NCBI GenBank assembly: GCA_000934455.1
Contig: KN882519.1
Location: 26,541-47,620, forward strand
Source of the DNA: Apostichopus parvimensis
Taxonomy: Eukaryota; Echinodermata; Holothuroidea; Aspidochirotida; Stichopodidae
Direction of reading: 5' to 3'
Length of the DNA stretch: 21,080 nt
Positions 8,161-17,945 of this stretch are shown piece by piece. The notes below the pieces were generated by a model, which saw only the letters and a list, made by a program, of their open reading frames with translations, was not told the origin of the DNA and made no database searches. A program made the translations under genes and the position numbers. Position 1 is the first letter of the stretch. Each line of letters starts with the position of its first letter.

Positions 8161-9240
8161 ACCGCATTTTCCTTCCTTTTGTGAAGCACTATCAACTTTT
8201 TGCGTACATTTCAATCATTTCTGCCATACTAAAATATCCCATTATGATGCATGCAGTTCATTAGTTGGACTTGTTAAGTTGCATTTCATATAATGGTGAA
8301 ATATCTCTATCGTATATCTTCCCCATTTTTCAATTTTTCTGTTTACAAAATACAAATAAACATTTTCGATAACGGTATAACTCGCAAAATATTCGTAATT
8401 CTGAACCAACTGGCAAGGATGGAAAAGAAAACAAATGTGGTAGAAATTGAAGTTAAAAAATTAGATGTTTTGTCTTAATTTTGTTAGTAATTAAACTTTT
8501 CAATGATAATGAAATGTTGTAAATTTTATCAGCATGATTCGGGGAATGTAATCTGGTGGTATTTATCCAAATTGACTTCAAACTGAGGAAGCGTCTGATG
8601 TCCGAGGCCTCCTCGTCCAAGAGCAAACATAACGAAGAAATAACAAAAATATTCTTATCAAAGACTACCAGCTTGACATATTTAGATCTCCTCATATTTT
8701 TGGACATGTACTCTTGATCCAACAATGTCATCCATTCTAAACCCCATATTTTGTTAGCTTCCTAATTATTATAAATGAGACCGAAAACCCTACCATCATT
8801 TTTGGTCTTTGTGATACACTTAACTGTCATGGACAACTTCCCCAAACAGGTATAAGAAATATCTTATTCCAGAAGGGAGATATCACATATTTAATGTTTC
8901 TTCACACAAAAGAACTGACTTTTTTTATTTATTTTTAAATATATATATTTTTAAAGTTTTTATGCACGTATGTGGATTACACCAAAACAATATGAATTGA
9001 ATTTTCTATTCAGAAATGGCATAAGGCGTCATTTTATGCATCATTAAAAGTTATTCCTGATTGTGTGGTATATACGTTATACACAATATATTGTATTTTA
9101 TGTTGGAAGAAAACATATTGTATAATCATGTTCATATTCCAGAACACACAAAAAATCTAAAGTTTTTTTTTTTTTACATATAGTTAAATATAGTTTCAAC
9201 CTACGGACGCCCATTTGTCAGCGAAATTTAAGTGAATTTG
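8161..9240. other. AT-rich non-coding stretch
   Basis: Short frames near 8293-8478 (plus) and 8453-8731 (minus) show no recognisable motif and are treated as chance. An AT-rich near-palindrome, TTTTTAAATATATATATTTTTAAA, lies near 8933-8957, and a 12-T run lies near 9163. Confidence 0.4.
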
Positions 9241-9242
9241 CC

Positions 9243-9301
9243 CAGCGTTGAAACCTATCGTGAACCTCAGTAGCCATTCGTGTATATATCTTTCAACGCT
9301 G
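9243..9301. repeat. Perfect 11-bp inverted repeat, 37-nt spacer
   Basis: CAGCGTTGAAA at 9243-9253 is exactly complementary in reverse to TTTCAACGCTG at 9291-9301. Confidence 0.9.
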
Positions 9302-9556
9302 TGACTATAAGTAAATCCATCTTATGGATATGACTTTTATTTGTTTAACTCCATTTATTGATATCTTTTGTTTCAAATGAGCAATCAATTTCAAACTTTA
9401 ATGCGGATTTGCTACAAATTATATAAAAGTAACAAAAGTTAAAGTATTCTCATTAACAATATAAAGAAACAAAACAGAATTAATGGAAAAGAAATTCGAA
9501 TATACCAAAATAAATAAACAAATATCTTCTTTGTTTTTGAAAAGTAATTGATAAAT
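9302..9556 (-). other. Possible 3' untranslated region of the decayed LINE
   Basis: This AT-rich DNA lies directly downstream, on the minus strand, of the apparent LINE stop codon. It contains AATAAA-like words on the minus strand (for example in AAACAAATAAAAGTC near 9335-9350). No defined poly-A tail or target duplication can be pointed to, so the 3' boundary is not fixed. Confidence 0.25.
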
Positions 9557-9577
9557 TCAATTATTGAACATGTCATT
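9557..9577 (-). pseudogene. Probable last codons of the LINE ORF, beyond a nested MITE
   Basis: On the minus strand, the sequence just past the left TTAA of the nested element reads as codons NDMFNN followed by a stop. Removing the 9578-10179 element and one TTAA would place these after YSTL at the end of the LINE coding remnant, with one frame shift. This is inference from position and frame, supported by the TTAA target structure. Confidence 0.35.
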
Positions 9578-10179
9578 TAAAGCAGCATTTTGCGTTTGGT
9601 CGCCGTTTTCTACTTTTTTGACATGTCCATCGAGTTTTTTACATATATCAATCACAAAACAGCAAACTAAGATATCAGCCAAGTTTTTCCCTGCCAACAT
9701 CGTTAATTGGCGAGTAATTAAGGATATTTGCAGAGAATGAGAAAAGTATCCACGACAAAATTCCACATTTAAAATTAATCGCATACAGTACCCCAAACCC
9801 ACTAGTTTGAATTCAACCAATCAGAGATGCAGGTTTAGTTATGAGCCGTTGCTAAAAATAGATTCAAGACTTTGCGTTGGTACAACCAGGGAGTTGTTAT
9901 GGAACTCCCTGGTACAACTGCCATATAGACTGTACACAAATCAAGCTTGGTGTTGTATTACGTATGTTTAAATATTCATATTATGGGCGAGGTTAATTTG
10001 GATCCCAACGGAAAATATCTTGGAGAAAAACAAAGTTGAAAGTTGCAAATTTTTCGACTTTTATGCCACCATTTGAAGTAAGATTTAAATAGATAAGCTA
10101 GTTATGTATGTCGTTATGGCATAGTGGAGTCAGTGAGGTTGAGAAATATCATAGAAAAGGACGCAAAATGCTGTTTTAA
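9578..10179. mobile_element. TTAA-flanked MITE nested in the LINE remnant
   Basis: The left end reads TTAAAGCAGCATTTTGCGT (9578-9596). The reverse complement of the right end (10161-10179) reads TTAAAACAGCATTTTGCGT. They match at 18 of 19 positions, with TTAA at both outer edges, as in piggyBac/Kolobok-class insertions. The element is 602 bp. A minus-strand frame of 87 codons (9557-9820) lies mostly inside it but shows no recognisable domain. A perfect hairpin lies close to its midpoint. LINE coding remnants flank it on the right and apparently on the left, so it inserted after the LINE did. Confidence 0.8.
9886..9912. repeat. Perfect 10-bp hairpin at the centre of the TTAA MITE
   Basis: CCAGGGAGTT (9886-9895) pairs with AACTCCCTGG (9903-9912) around a 7-nt loop. 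Flanking GTACAA and GTACAAC sequences extend the similarity imperfectly. Confidence 0.95.
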
Positions 10180-10189
10180 GAGTGTACTA

Positions 10190-11385
10190 TAGGCATTTCT
10201 TATTCGCTTTGTTAAGTATGTAATATTCTACCTGTAAATAATATTTGAGTTTGTAGTAAAATGCAGTAGCATCTGGCAGTTTATCATTTAATTTGCAACT
10301 GAAGTAGACATAATACTTTGCATGTAAACGATTAAAAGTTGATCGGATGTTTAGCTTCGTCGATAAAACCAAACTTAACTTGATCATAGTTAATGTCAAA
10401 GTTACACTTCAGGCTGCAGAGGTTATAAGACTTTTTAACATTTTAACATTTTAACAAAAACCCATTCCCAAAACAAATGCTCTAGTGTTTCATTTTCTTT
10501 GGAGCTGTCCTTACATTGACCTTGAATAAAAAAAAACATGTTGGTACTAAGTATTCTATGCAAAAAACAGAACTGAAAGTAATATATTTTGGTATCTCGT
10601 ACAGCCAGATAAGGTAACGCAAAAATTCTTTCCCAGTCATACGTCTTGCTATCGATTTCATGCCAATTCTGGATTGCTGTTGGTTGTTGTGGTTTTTTTC
10701 TCTTTTAGATACTTGTTAACATACTTTGTTACTTTGGGTGATGTCATAGCTTTTACAAGGCGTTGCTCATTACCATTTGGGTTGTGAGCGTGATTTACAC
10801 TTTGTTTTCCAAGGGCTTGGAATCGCCGGTAAAATTCCGAAATAAAAAGTTAAAGGGAAATCATCCAGATCGAACTTAGTACAAAAACCATCATAACCAA
10901 TAGCATTTCCGTTGTTGTCGAAAAAGTCACGCACTCGAAAAGCACCCTTTTTGTTTGAGAATATTTGAAAAAAGTAGCTTATTATCAATTTTGATGAAGG
11001 AATTATTCAAAACAAACTAGTAACCATACGTATCTGGGGGTCTGTAGTTAAAATCGGGCTATGCATAACACACATCACGAATACAATTGTTTGAGATATT
11101 AATGTCATATTTATAAAAGTTGAATTTAAGTAATAATCTTTTTCCATACCTCTTAAGTCCTTCGTCAAATAAAACTTTCCATAAACCTTCATTTTCATAA
11201 AGCTACAGTTTAACCCATTTACACTTTAAACTTGTTGCGAAAGACCTTACGTCAATCATATTCAGGCCTCCTTTGCATTTATCTTTAACCAAAACGTTTC
11301 TCTTCACTTTTGTCGGGTTTACTACACCAAATGAAACCGAAAAGAAGACTTCCAACTTCTTTACAAACTTGCGTACTCGGAAAGC
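10190..11385 (-). pseudogene. Decayed non-LTR retrotransposon (LINE) ORF2 C-terminal region
   Basis: The minus strand encodes, in shifting frames, an ordered set of LINE pol C-terminal motifs. First comes FFSVSFGVVNPTKVKRNVL with KGGLNMIDVRSFATSLK (11379-11208). Then YENEGLWKVLF and a WYN-type segment (11205-11000). Then GYDGFCTKFDLDDFPLTFY and AIPSPWK (about 10915-10800), NWHEIDSKTYDWERIF and FQFCFLHRILSTN (10665-10530), and KENETLEHLFWEW (about 10500-10465). Last is HAKYYVYFSCK with FYYKLKYYLQVEYYIL (about 10330-10205). The ET..HLFWEC box belongs to the zf-RVT-type domain at the C-terminus of L1/Tx1-like reverse transcriptases; here the final Cys is Trp. The catalytic reverse-transcriptase and endonuclease domains are absent, as in a 5'-truncated copy. 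At least three in-frame stops and several frameshifts make it inactive. Confidence 0.85.
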
Positions 11386-11448
11386 TTATCATTTAATTTG
11401 CAACTGAAGTAGACAATACTTTGCATGTAAAAGATAAAAGTTGATCGG
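11386..11448 (-). mobile_element. 63-bp duplicated LINE C-terminal fragment
   Basis: This segment is a near copy of 10281-10346, which encodes the HPINF...HAKYYVYFSCKLND part of the LINE C-terminus. It lies in the same orientation, directly at the 5' truncation point of the main LINE remnant. The copies differ by small deletions (a TA in GACATAATACT and single bases). No HLFWEC-type coding sequence is found upstream of it, so it is an isolated piece rather than the end of a complete second copy. Confidence 0.85.
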
Positions 11449-12489
11449 GCCACATGTGCTCCATTTTTCCGACGGTTTTCTTCATTTCTTATGATGTTTA
11501 TTTTCTGTCGTGGAGATTGGTTCAATTGCAAATAATGAATCTTGTGAGTGTGAGTATATTATTTTATATTACGTTTTTAACATTAACCTAACGGCGGCGT
11601 TTGTTGCAGTGTCCATTACTGCTAATATTTTACCTTGGACATACGAAAAGAAAAACAAAGAACCTGATTGTAAAATTCAGATTCAAGTGACATTATGACA
11701 TCTTAAATTTACCAAGTGACAGCTCCCCCCAAACACACGACTTGTAAAATAGGATATCTCCCCCACACGGGAAAGAGTTTACTTTGCTGTTTTGGGGAAA
11801 TTTTTCCATTCCAAGATCACTATCATATATAAGTTTAAGATGTCGGTTTGGTGAGTATGTCTCATTTGATAACATTGTTAACTGTTTGTTAACTTATATA
11901 CAGGTCTAATCTAACTTTGATATGCTCATAAATGTAAATTGATAAGCTCAGCATATGTTTAACTTTGAGATGTAATGCTATTGGTATGATCATGGTGTAC
12001 TGATCAAATTCAACTTTTCTTTATAAAACTTTTTTTTTACTTTATGACTCTAGATTCCTCGGTCTCAACATTTATACCATACCCCCATCTTTTGTTTTAT
12101 TTTCTGTTATATGCCTGTACTTAATTTTCTGTTAGTTAACTCAGAGGAGCTGACTAACAAGTGTGCTTAACTTCTTTTCCAGCCGTTTTGACAGATTAGC
12201 TTTATATAATTTTTTTTTTTTTTCAGAGGGCAAATAATTATCAGATAAACAAAAGATGATTTTAAAATGCAGCCTGCACTGCTATTACCCTCTACTGACA
12301 AATGAAAATCTCAGAGACTATATATATATTCACCTACATATGGAAATTATTTAAGAATATATCTCTCTCTACACATTCCTGTGTCTTAGGCAATGCGAAT
12401 CAGGACTATACAGTTGAAGTGAGTACAGTTTTATTACAAAAAATCAATCTCTTATAACCAAAGTCCACTTGGAATCAAAGTTCACATCA
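11449..12489. other. AT-rich non-coding stretch
   Basis: No gene is supported. Short frames at 11510-11698 (plus) and 11693-11875 (minus) have no recognisable motif. It contains T runs near 12030 and 12210 and a short TATATATATA near 12320. Confidence 0.4.
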
Positions 12490-12593
12490 CAGACTTGTAG
12501 TGAGTCCGTACTCGAGTACTCGTATTGTGGCATAGTTTTCTGTACTCGTTCTCGTGGATTTGTACTAGTTCTCGTTCTTCTTTGCTTGATTTG
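12490..12593. repeat. GTACTCG-type degenerate repeat, left part
   Basis: Repeated GTACTCG, GAGTACTCGTATTGTGG and CTCGTTCTCG words resemble those on the far side of the SINE (12895-13000), where GTACCCGTACTCACGTTGTGG occurs. Confidence 0.7.
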
Positions 12594-12866
12594 TTTTTAT
12601 ATAGTGCTTTACACCAGCGATATGTCTCAAAGACCCCTGGTCAATGTTAACCTGTCCCAGAGACAATCCCTCCAGTCGGCAGCAGTTATATACTGCTGCC
12701 CAATGACAAGTTACCTCACAGGTACCCATTTAACCCCTGGGTGGAGAGAGGCAAGTGAGATAAAGCATCTTGCCCAAGGACACAACATAATGAACTAGGC
12801 ATGAATCGAACCAGCAATCATTGGATCACGAGTCCGACGCCTTAGCCAATTTGCCACCACGCTCTC
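12594..12866 (-). mobile_element. tRNA-derived SINE
   Basis: Read on the minus strand, the head begins GAGAGCGTGGTGGCAAATTGG. A box-A match, TGGCAAATTGG (12846-12856), is followed by CTAAGGCGTCGGACTCGTGATCC and a box-B match, GGTTCGATTCA (12802-12812), so it carries an internal Pol III promoter like a tRNA. The body contains GTTGTGTCCTTGGGCAAG and CTCTCTCCACCCAGG, a block I recall from several metazoan SINE families. It also holds a 9-bp hairpin, GGCAGCAGT/ACTGCTGCC (12678-12700). The 3' end is GTAAAGCACTATATAAAAAC. A 109-codon plus-strand frame through this region is spurious. No clear target duplication is seen. The exact SINE superfamily is not assigned. Confidence 0.85.
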
Positions 12867-12894
12867 ACAAGGACATTTTGGAATCTAGTATAGA

Positions 12895-13000
12895 CACTAT
12901 TGTACAGTATTCAGTACTTGTACTTGAGTTGGGAGCCTTGTACTAACACTCGTTCTGATGAGTACCCGTACTCACGTTGTGGTACCCGTACTACAACTCA
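12895..13000. repeat. GTACTCG-type degenerate repeat, right part
   Basis: GTACTTGTACTTGAG, ACACTCGTTCTG, GAGTACCCGTACTCACG and GTACCCGTACT words continue the composition seen left of the SINE. This suggests one repetitive block interrupted by the insertion. Confidence 0.7.
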
Positions 13001-13041
13001 TATATAGAATAAACCCAGACTACACGCACTTAAGTTTCGAA

Positions 13042-13160
13042 CAGTGTGCGCAGTGATATATGCGCGCAGTGTATATGTGCGCAGTGATATATGCGCGCAG
13101 TGTAAATGCGCGCAGTGTATATGCGCGCAGTGTATTATGTGTGCAGTGTATATGCGCGCA
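13042..13160. repeat. Tandem repeat of a 15-16 bp GCGCGCAGTGTATAT unit
   Basis: About eight units vary around GCGCGCAGTGTATAT, with GTGCGCAGTGATATAT variants. Most of each unit alternates purine and pyrimidine (for example TATATGCGCGCA). This is the composition that favours Z-DNA. Confidence 0.93.
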
Positions 13161-14505
13161 TTTATTTTCTTGTTAAGCCATCTTCAATCCATCCATAACA
13201 AACAATATTGAACCTTTCTTTTTCATCCTCATTACTTTTCTATGCTACTTTTCATCTTTCTTTCTTTTTTTGCATAATTTAATATTAAATATTGTCAACC
13301 AATAAAACTTTGTCCAATAAAACTTTGGTTCTATCTTTTCAAATACCGCGATCCCTATACGTTCTTCATTCTCTTTGTTTTCCTCTGTTTCGCGGCATTG
13401 GTGGTCTGTGTCAAATTTCAGCGTGTCCATTGGAAAAAAATGACTAAGAAATATTTAAACCATGCGTTAAGACTTGAGATTATAATGAACAATAAATATC
13501 GGCCGATCCCTTCTGGTGCTTAATAAGCAAAGAGTTGACATCTCTTCGCTATATAATAAGGGACACGGGAAGGATTTACCACGAACACTCAAAATTGATT
13601 TAACGAGCAATTTATGTCAGGATGGTTAACGCCGTTCTTTGATCAAAAGACAATAAATGCAAAACTGAAAACAAACTTATGCTTTCTCTCTGTTGCCGTT
13701 GTACGGAATATAATGTTTATTTGTACTTTCAACTCTGATCTTTGGGGAATTGCCGAGTGGTTTGGTTTGGTTTATATGAAATGATATTCAAAATTAAAGG
13801 CCAAAAAGACCGACTTAGATAATACAGAATTTTAATCAGCAACGGCCAGCATCTTAATTTCTCACGAAAATTAGCCACTTCCTTTAAAACAAAAAACTAC
13901 CAAAATAAGAACGAAATGACTCATCATAGGTATAACGTATTTTTAATGTTTCTTTATATAAACTCCGATATCAATGGAATATATCGAAAATCCCGTTTAA
14001 GTCATGTAAACAACATGCAACATTTATTTAAAAGAAGATGAAATAAACAAACAAACAAATAAATAAATAAAGTAAACAAACTAAAGTATTTTTTGTCCTG
14101 ACAATAATGTATCTCTAAGCAACGTTATCTCAGGAGCGTGGTATGATGGTGTAGAGGGCGCTCTTAAGCAACTTATTTATTTCAAATAGCAAAGCCGAAA
14201 CTATGATCGCAATCAGACCTATAGTAAACCGAGTTATTCTTTCAGTGTTTATTCATTTATTTCAAATATTCTAAATAACGTGAATGACTTTCAATTAACA
14301 TTTAATTACAAAAGTATGTTGTGTCATAGTATTCTTGTAAAGACAAACACCTATTATCTGTGTTTTAAAGACCGAATTAATAACAAATACGTGTACTTTA
14401 TAGATTAAAACTAAAGAAAACAAAATCCCTCTGAAACCAATGGGAGGTCTCATCAGCATCCACTTTAAAAGAAAGATTCCATTTACAGATTTTATTATCT
14501 TCTAA
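13161..14505. other. AT-rich non-coding stretch
   Basis: No gene is visible. A minus-strand 61-codon frame (13245-13430) is charged and low in complexity and is treated as chance. It includes a CTTTGATCAAAAG near-palindrome (13637-13649) and an AGCGCCCTC motif on the minus strand (14154-14162). Confidence 0.4.
14041..14072. repeat. (AAAC/AAAT)n microsatellite
   Basis: A run of AAAC then AAAT tetranucleotides. Confidence 0.92.
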
Positions 14506-14527
14506 GGGGGGGGGGGGTGGGTGGGGG
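14506..14527 (+). repeat. Poly-G tract with G-quadruplex potential
   Basis: Twelve G, then T, GGG, T and GGGGG. The 12-G run can be split to give four tracts. Confidence 0.9.
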
Positions 14528-14876
14528 ATTTGTAAGTTAGAAGGCCCGCTGTCTTGATACTCGTAGTATCTTCATCAACTGCAGACAGACACATTTACAT
14601 AACAAAAATAACGAAAAACAACACGAAAAGTTGTGTAATTGTTTAAGATTAGTTGATCTGGATAGAAGCTACAGGACAAGAGTACAAAAGAATAAATTTA
14701 CAAATCAAAAATATGATTTCGTGTCATGACAATTGATGAACACGTTTGCAACATTTCTTTCAACCACAATAATGGTGAACACATATACTTTACACATATC
14801 TTCAGAAAATACATGGTTTAATTTGTATTCATGCATATACTGGTAAGCTTAGTTATCAGTTTAAGTCCGACACCAA

Positions 14877-14895
14877 CCCCCCCCCCCCCCCCCCC
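14877..14895. repeat. Poly-C tract (19 C)
   Basis: The longest uninterrupted homopolymer in the window. Confidence 0.95.
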
Positions 14896-15001
14896 GCCAT
14901 ACACGGTGAAAGTGAAATTGAAGTAGTTTTAACATGATGCCCCTTTCACTGTATATAATCTACCCCGTTTTCAAAAAAAAAATGATTTTATAATCTTTGA
15001 T

Positions 15002-15020
15002 TTGACGTTACGGACGTCAA
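15002..15020. repeat. Inverted repeat of two TGACGT half-sites
   Basis: TTGACGT and ACGTCAA are separated by 5 nt. Each contains a CRE-type half-site (TGACGT). Function is not demonstrated. Confidence 0.8.
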
Positions 15021-15423
15021 CGTATTATACAGTCCCCTGATCATATTCAGTGATATTTCAAAATGTTGGCAGCCTAATTTAATCTTGAAAGAAGATCTCC
15101 AATCCGAAGAACTGATTAAGTTCGATCACCAATGTAATCATCCGTTTTTAATTTTTCCTACTTTAATTATTTCCCTTGTAATGTTTAAAAAAAAAAAATT
15201 TGCTTAATTTTTGTTTTCAAGAAGGTATTAACTTGTATAATATACATTTATCCTGATATTATCTTCTGAAACCATCATGGGGGTAAATTAATTCGCAATA
15301 GTACTTAGGGGCAAGATCTATCGTCATTAAGTATTAATATATTAATTGTGTTACAGTATACGTATAGACAGTGAATTAACGACCTTCTTTACTGGTTTCG
15401 AACTTCTGGACAGACAATCAGCG

Positions 15424-15590
15424 TCCATGCATGGCCTAGTTGGTTAGGGTGTCCGTATATAAAGTGGGGGTGGGGGGGGGGGTCGAATCCCGGTGGAGGC
15501 TGGGTGTTGTTTCACTGTTCTGGATTTTCAAACTCATACCTACATACCTACACACCTACATACATACACACATACATACATACAGCTGAT
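15424..15590 (+). mobile_element. Short tRNA-derived SINE with microsatellite tail
   Basis: TGGCCTAGTTGG at 15432-15443 fits the Pol III box A (TRGCNNAGYNGG) completely. GGTCGAATCCC at 15481-15491 is a near box B, preceded by G. The spacing is compatible with a tRNA-like head. The region between the boxes, where the anticodon arm would lie, is occupied by GTGGGGGTGG and an 11-G run. A short unique tail (CTGGGTGTTGTTTCACTG...) leads into a CATA/CCTA microsatellite. A functional tRNA is ruled out by the missing anticodon arm. No target duplication is evident. Confidence 0.72.
15535..15583. repeat. (CCTA/CATA)n microsatellite
   Basis: Degenerate TACC, TACA and CACA tetranucleotides forming the 3' tail of the SINE. 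Confidence 0.92.
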
Positions 15591-17404
15591 ATAGAGCAGA
15601 GGTTGTCATAGGGGGCTCATAACTTTGCACTAATTGTGTAGGCACACCCACTTAGGCCTTAGGTTTAGTAAGATTTTGAGTCTGTTAAACCCTTAGCTCT
15701 AATCTATCCTTTCTCTGTCCCCCATAAAAAATTAATCAAGAACCCATAAAATATGGAGATACGTATGTAATATATCCCCGGACATGATTTTAATTCAATT
15801 TATTGTTCTAGAAAAAGAGCGGGATTTTGTTAAGCTATATAAATCCGTCATGTGAAGATAATTCGCTTATAGATGCCAACGTTGGTTCACTTCATATAAA
15901 ACAAAAGATAGTTTATAAAATCCTAATGATATGACGTCAAAATTGTCACAAGAGAGTAACCGTCTACAAGTAATAGCTTTGAATTTGTTTTACGATCTTT
16001 AGAAACCCATATTTCATGGACAAGCAAACAACAAAATGTAAGGTCTTTTGTAGACATTATTTGTTAATAAAACACGAAATGGTCATTGAACATGTTTACA
16101 AGAAATGTTCCTTATTTTGTAAAAAAAAAAAAATTGCCCAATATTTTTTTTTTTTGGAAAGTTATCATGAGAATCTAAATCTTTTCGTCACGTCCACCTG
16201 TAACGGTTTTCTTACTTCCAGCCATTTATTTTTTCCCCTTCTATCTTTCTAGCAGAAGAGTAAGAAACAAGTCGAATAAGGGGCCATCCTCGGGGACGGA
16301 ATATGGTTGCTACCCTGCGTGTGCTCTCGGTTTTACAATTTGATCTAATGCTTTTTTTATTAATCAGATGAAATTTTAATCACTTTTCTTCCAGGCGGGG
16401 TTTCCATCCAAAGAGAAAAAAGACAATTCCATAAGGACTTGAAGTAAGGATAACATTTTTATGCAAAATTTACAAAAACAGGATAGAAGAAGAAGAAAAA
16501 TATACAAATATAGAATATTTTACAGACAATCGTGGTCGGTGCGCATAGATTATTATTCCGGTAAACGTTGTCCAGCTTCTCTTCCGTCTATATTATGGAA
16601 TAATTTTTTGCTCCTTCGTTTCAAAATAATCAGAGATTTTTGTCTTTGTCTTTTGCCTTTGAAATCACAGGAAAGATTTGATTCAGGAGATAAAACCTAT
16701 AAAACAGTTATTTTCTGAATAGTTGTCAAGAAAAACTGAAGTGTTTCGGCAGTGGTATGAAAAATAAAAAGATAGATGAATATGCGGTATTTATTAATTC
16801 ATCATATGTATTACATTTAGTGATAACCGTGGCATGACACAGCTGGTGACAATAAATAGAATGAGTCTCAAAACCTCTTAGCAGAAAAAGAGAAGAGAGA
16901 GACTGAAAAAAAAGGAGAGAGGCTCGTCTAAATGATGTAGGTGGAGGCTCAGATTTATGGGACGCCAAAACGCTCACCAAATGTGCTAAACCCTTTAGAA
17001 TCGGTATTTTGAATATTACTATGAGTTTGTTGGAAATTTAGATCAATTGGGTACTAAAAATCCAAAATAAAAAGATGGGTCGTTAAAACTTGGCAGTATA
17101 TATGATCAGTTTGATTTCAAATTATGATGTAAAAATTCAACAATTTTGATATTGCGTGTATTTTTTTTCAAGTTGCATTTGAATGTGTTTAATATTACTA
17201 TGAGAAATGTCAGGGCATCGAAATGTCACTTAATTTATAGTCAGTGACCAAACAATGTAAGAGGCTGTCTAAGTTTGATAATTACAATGTTATTGTAAGA
17301 AATACTTGATTAGTTTGAAATATTACTGACGGCTAAAGGGAACATGATTTAAGAGATTTCATTACATTGTATACTTGAGAGGAGGAACAACATGAACATC
17401 TTAG
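15591..17404. other. Non-coding stretch
   Basis: Frames at 16016-16252, 16461-16718 (plus) and 16726-16980 (minus) show no domain motif and run through A or T homopolymers, so I do not call genes. Poly-A (near 16122) and poly-T (near 16145) runs face each other. Confidence 0.4.
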
Positions 17405-17417
17405 CCCCCCCCCCCCC
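17405..17417. repeat. Poly-C tract (13 C), possible hAT-like end nearby
   Basis: An uninterrupted run of 13 C followed by TACTCTTATACAAAC and then GGTTGCGCCCTG ending near 17449. C run, short spacer and a CCCTG end is the layout of the hAT-like right ends at 938 and 7701, but no left partner or target duplication was found. Confidence 0.6.
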
Positions 17418-17777
17418 TACTCTTATACAAACATTGTGGTTGCGCCCTGCCAATAACTTGCCTGAATTCTACTTGATTTGTATTCAGGAGAAATGGGCTC
17501 GGGGGGAGGGGGTGGTACTATTTAACCTAAGAGTAACCTTAGATTGCATCGATTCGACCAGACAAAATTATCCATGCCGTTCGGACTGAAGGAGACACTT
17601 AGTTTCATATGATAGCAAAGATAGTTTAAGGGAAGATATCACTCTCAAGTTCTCTAGAGGCTTGTATATCATTAGCGTTTTTACTAACGGCACGGAATGG
17701 AATTCAAATAAGAAACAAAATCAACCATTCTCCTAATCCATTAGATATGTGAAAGAGACGCTAGTGATGTGCAGCCA

Positions 17778-17790
17778 CCCCCCCCCCCCC
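17778..17790. repeat. Poly-C tract (13 C)
   Basis: An uninterrupted run of 13 C followed by further C-rich sequence (CCCACCACACCCCTCCCC). Confidence 0.95.
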
Positions 17791-17945
17791 ATCTCGCCCA
17801 CCACACCCCTCCCCATAGTTTTTTGGATATCATAAATATCATTTATTGTCATAATTAAGTATTCTTTCAATTGCAAGACTGCAACCGTCTCGTCTTTACT
17901 TACAGTAGATGTCTTTTCTTCCCTTTTTCGTTGTTTTGTATATAG

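Larger units (their letters stand above)
14528..15423. other. Non-coding stretch with 19-C tract
   Basis: No gene is visible. It contains the longest homopolymer of the window at 14877-14895 and a TTGACGT/ACGTCAA inverted repeat at 15002-15020. Confidence 0.45.

Noticed and set aside
9557..9820. 87-codon minus-strand frame
   Set aside because: It lies within the TTAA MITE except for its last codons, which belong to the LINE tail; no domain motif, so not called as a gene.
12469..12798. 109-codon plus-strand frame, the longest in the window
   Set aside because: It runs antisense through a tRNA-derived SINE and the flanking GTACTCG repeat.
15432..15491. tRNA gene
   Set aside because: Box A and box B are present but the anticodon arm is replaced by a G-rich run; fits a SINE head.
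14041..15583. CRISPR-like array from repeated short words
   Set aside because: These are microsatellites without unique spacers, and the genome is clearly eukaryotic.
17214..17449. hAT element bounded by CAGGGC at 17214 and GCCCTG at 17449
   Set aside because: Only six terminal bases match, and the flanks (AGAAATGT vs CCAATAAC) do not form a target duplication.
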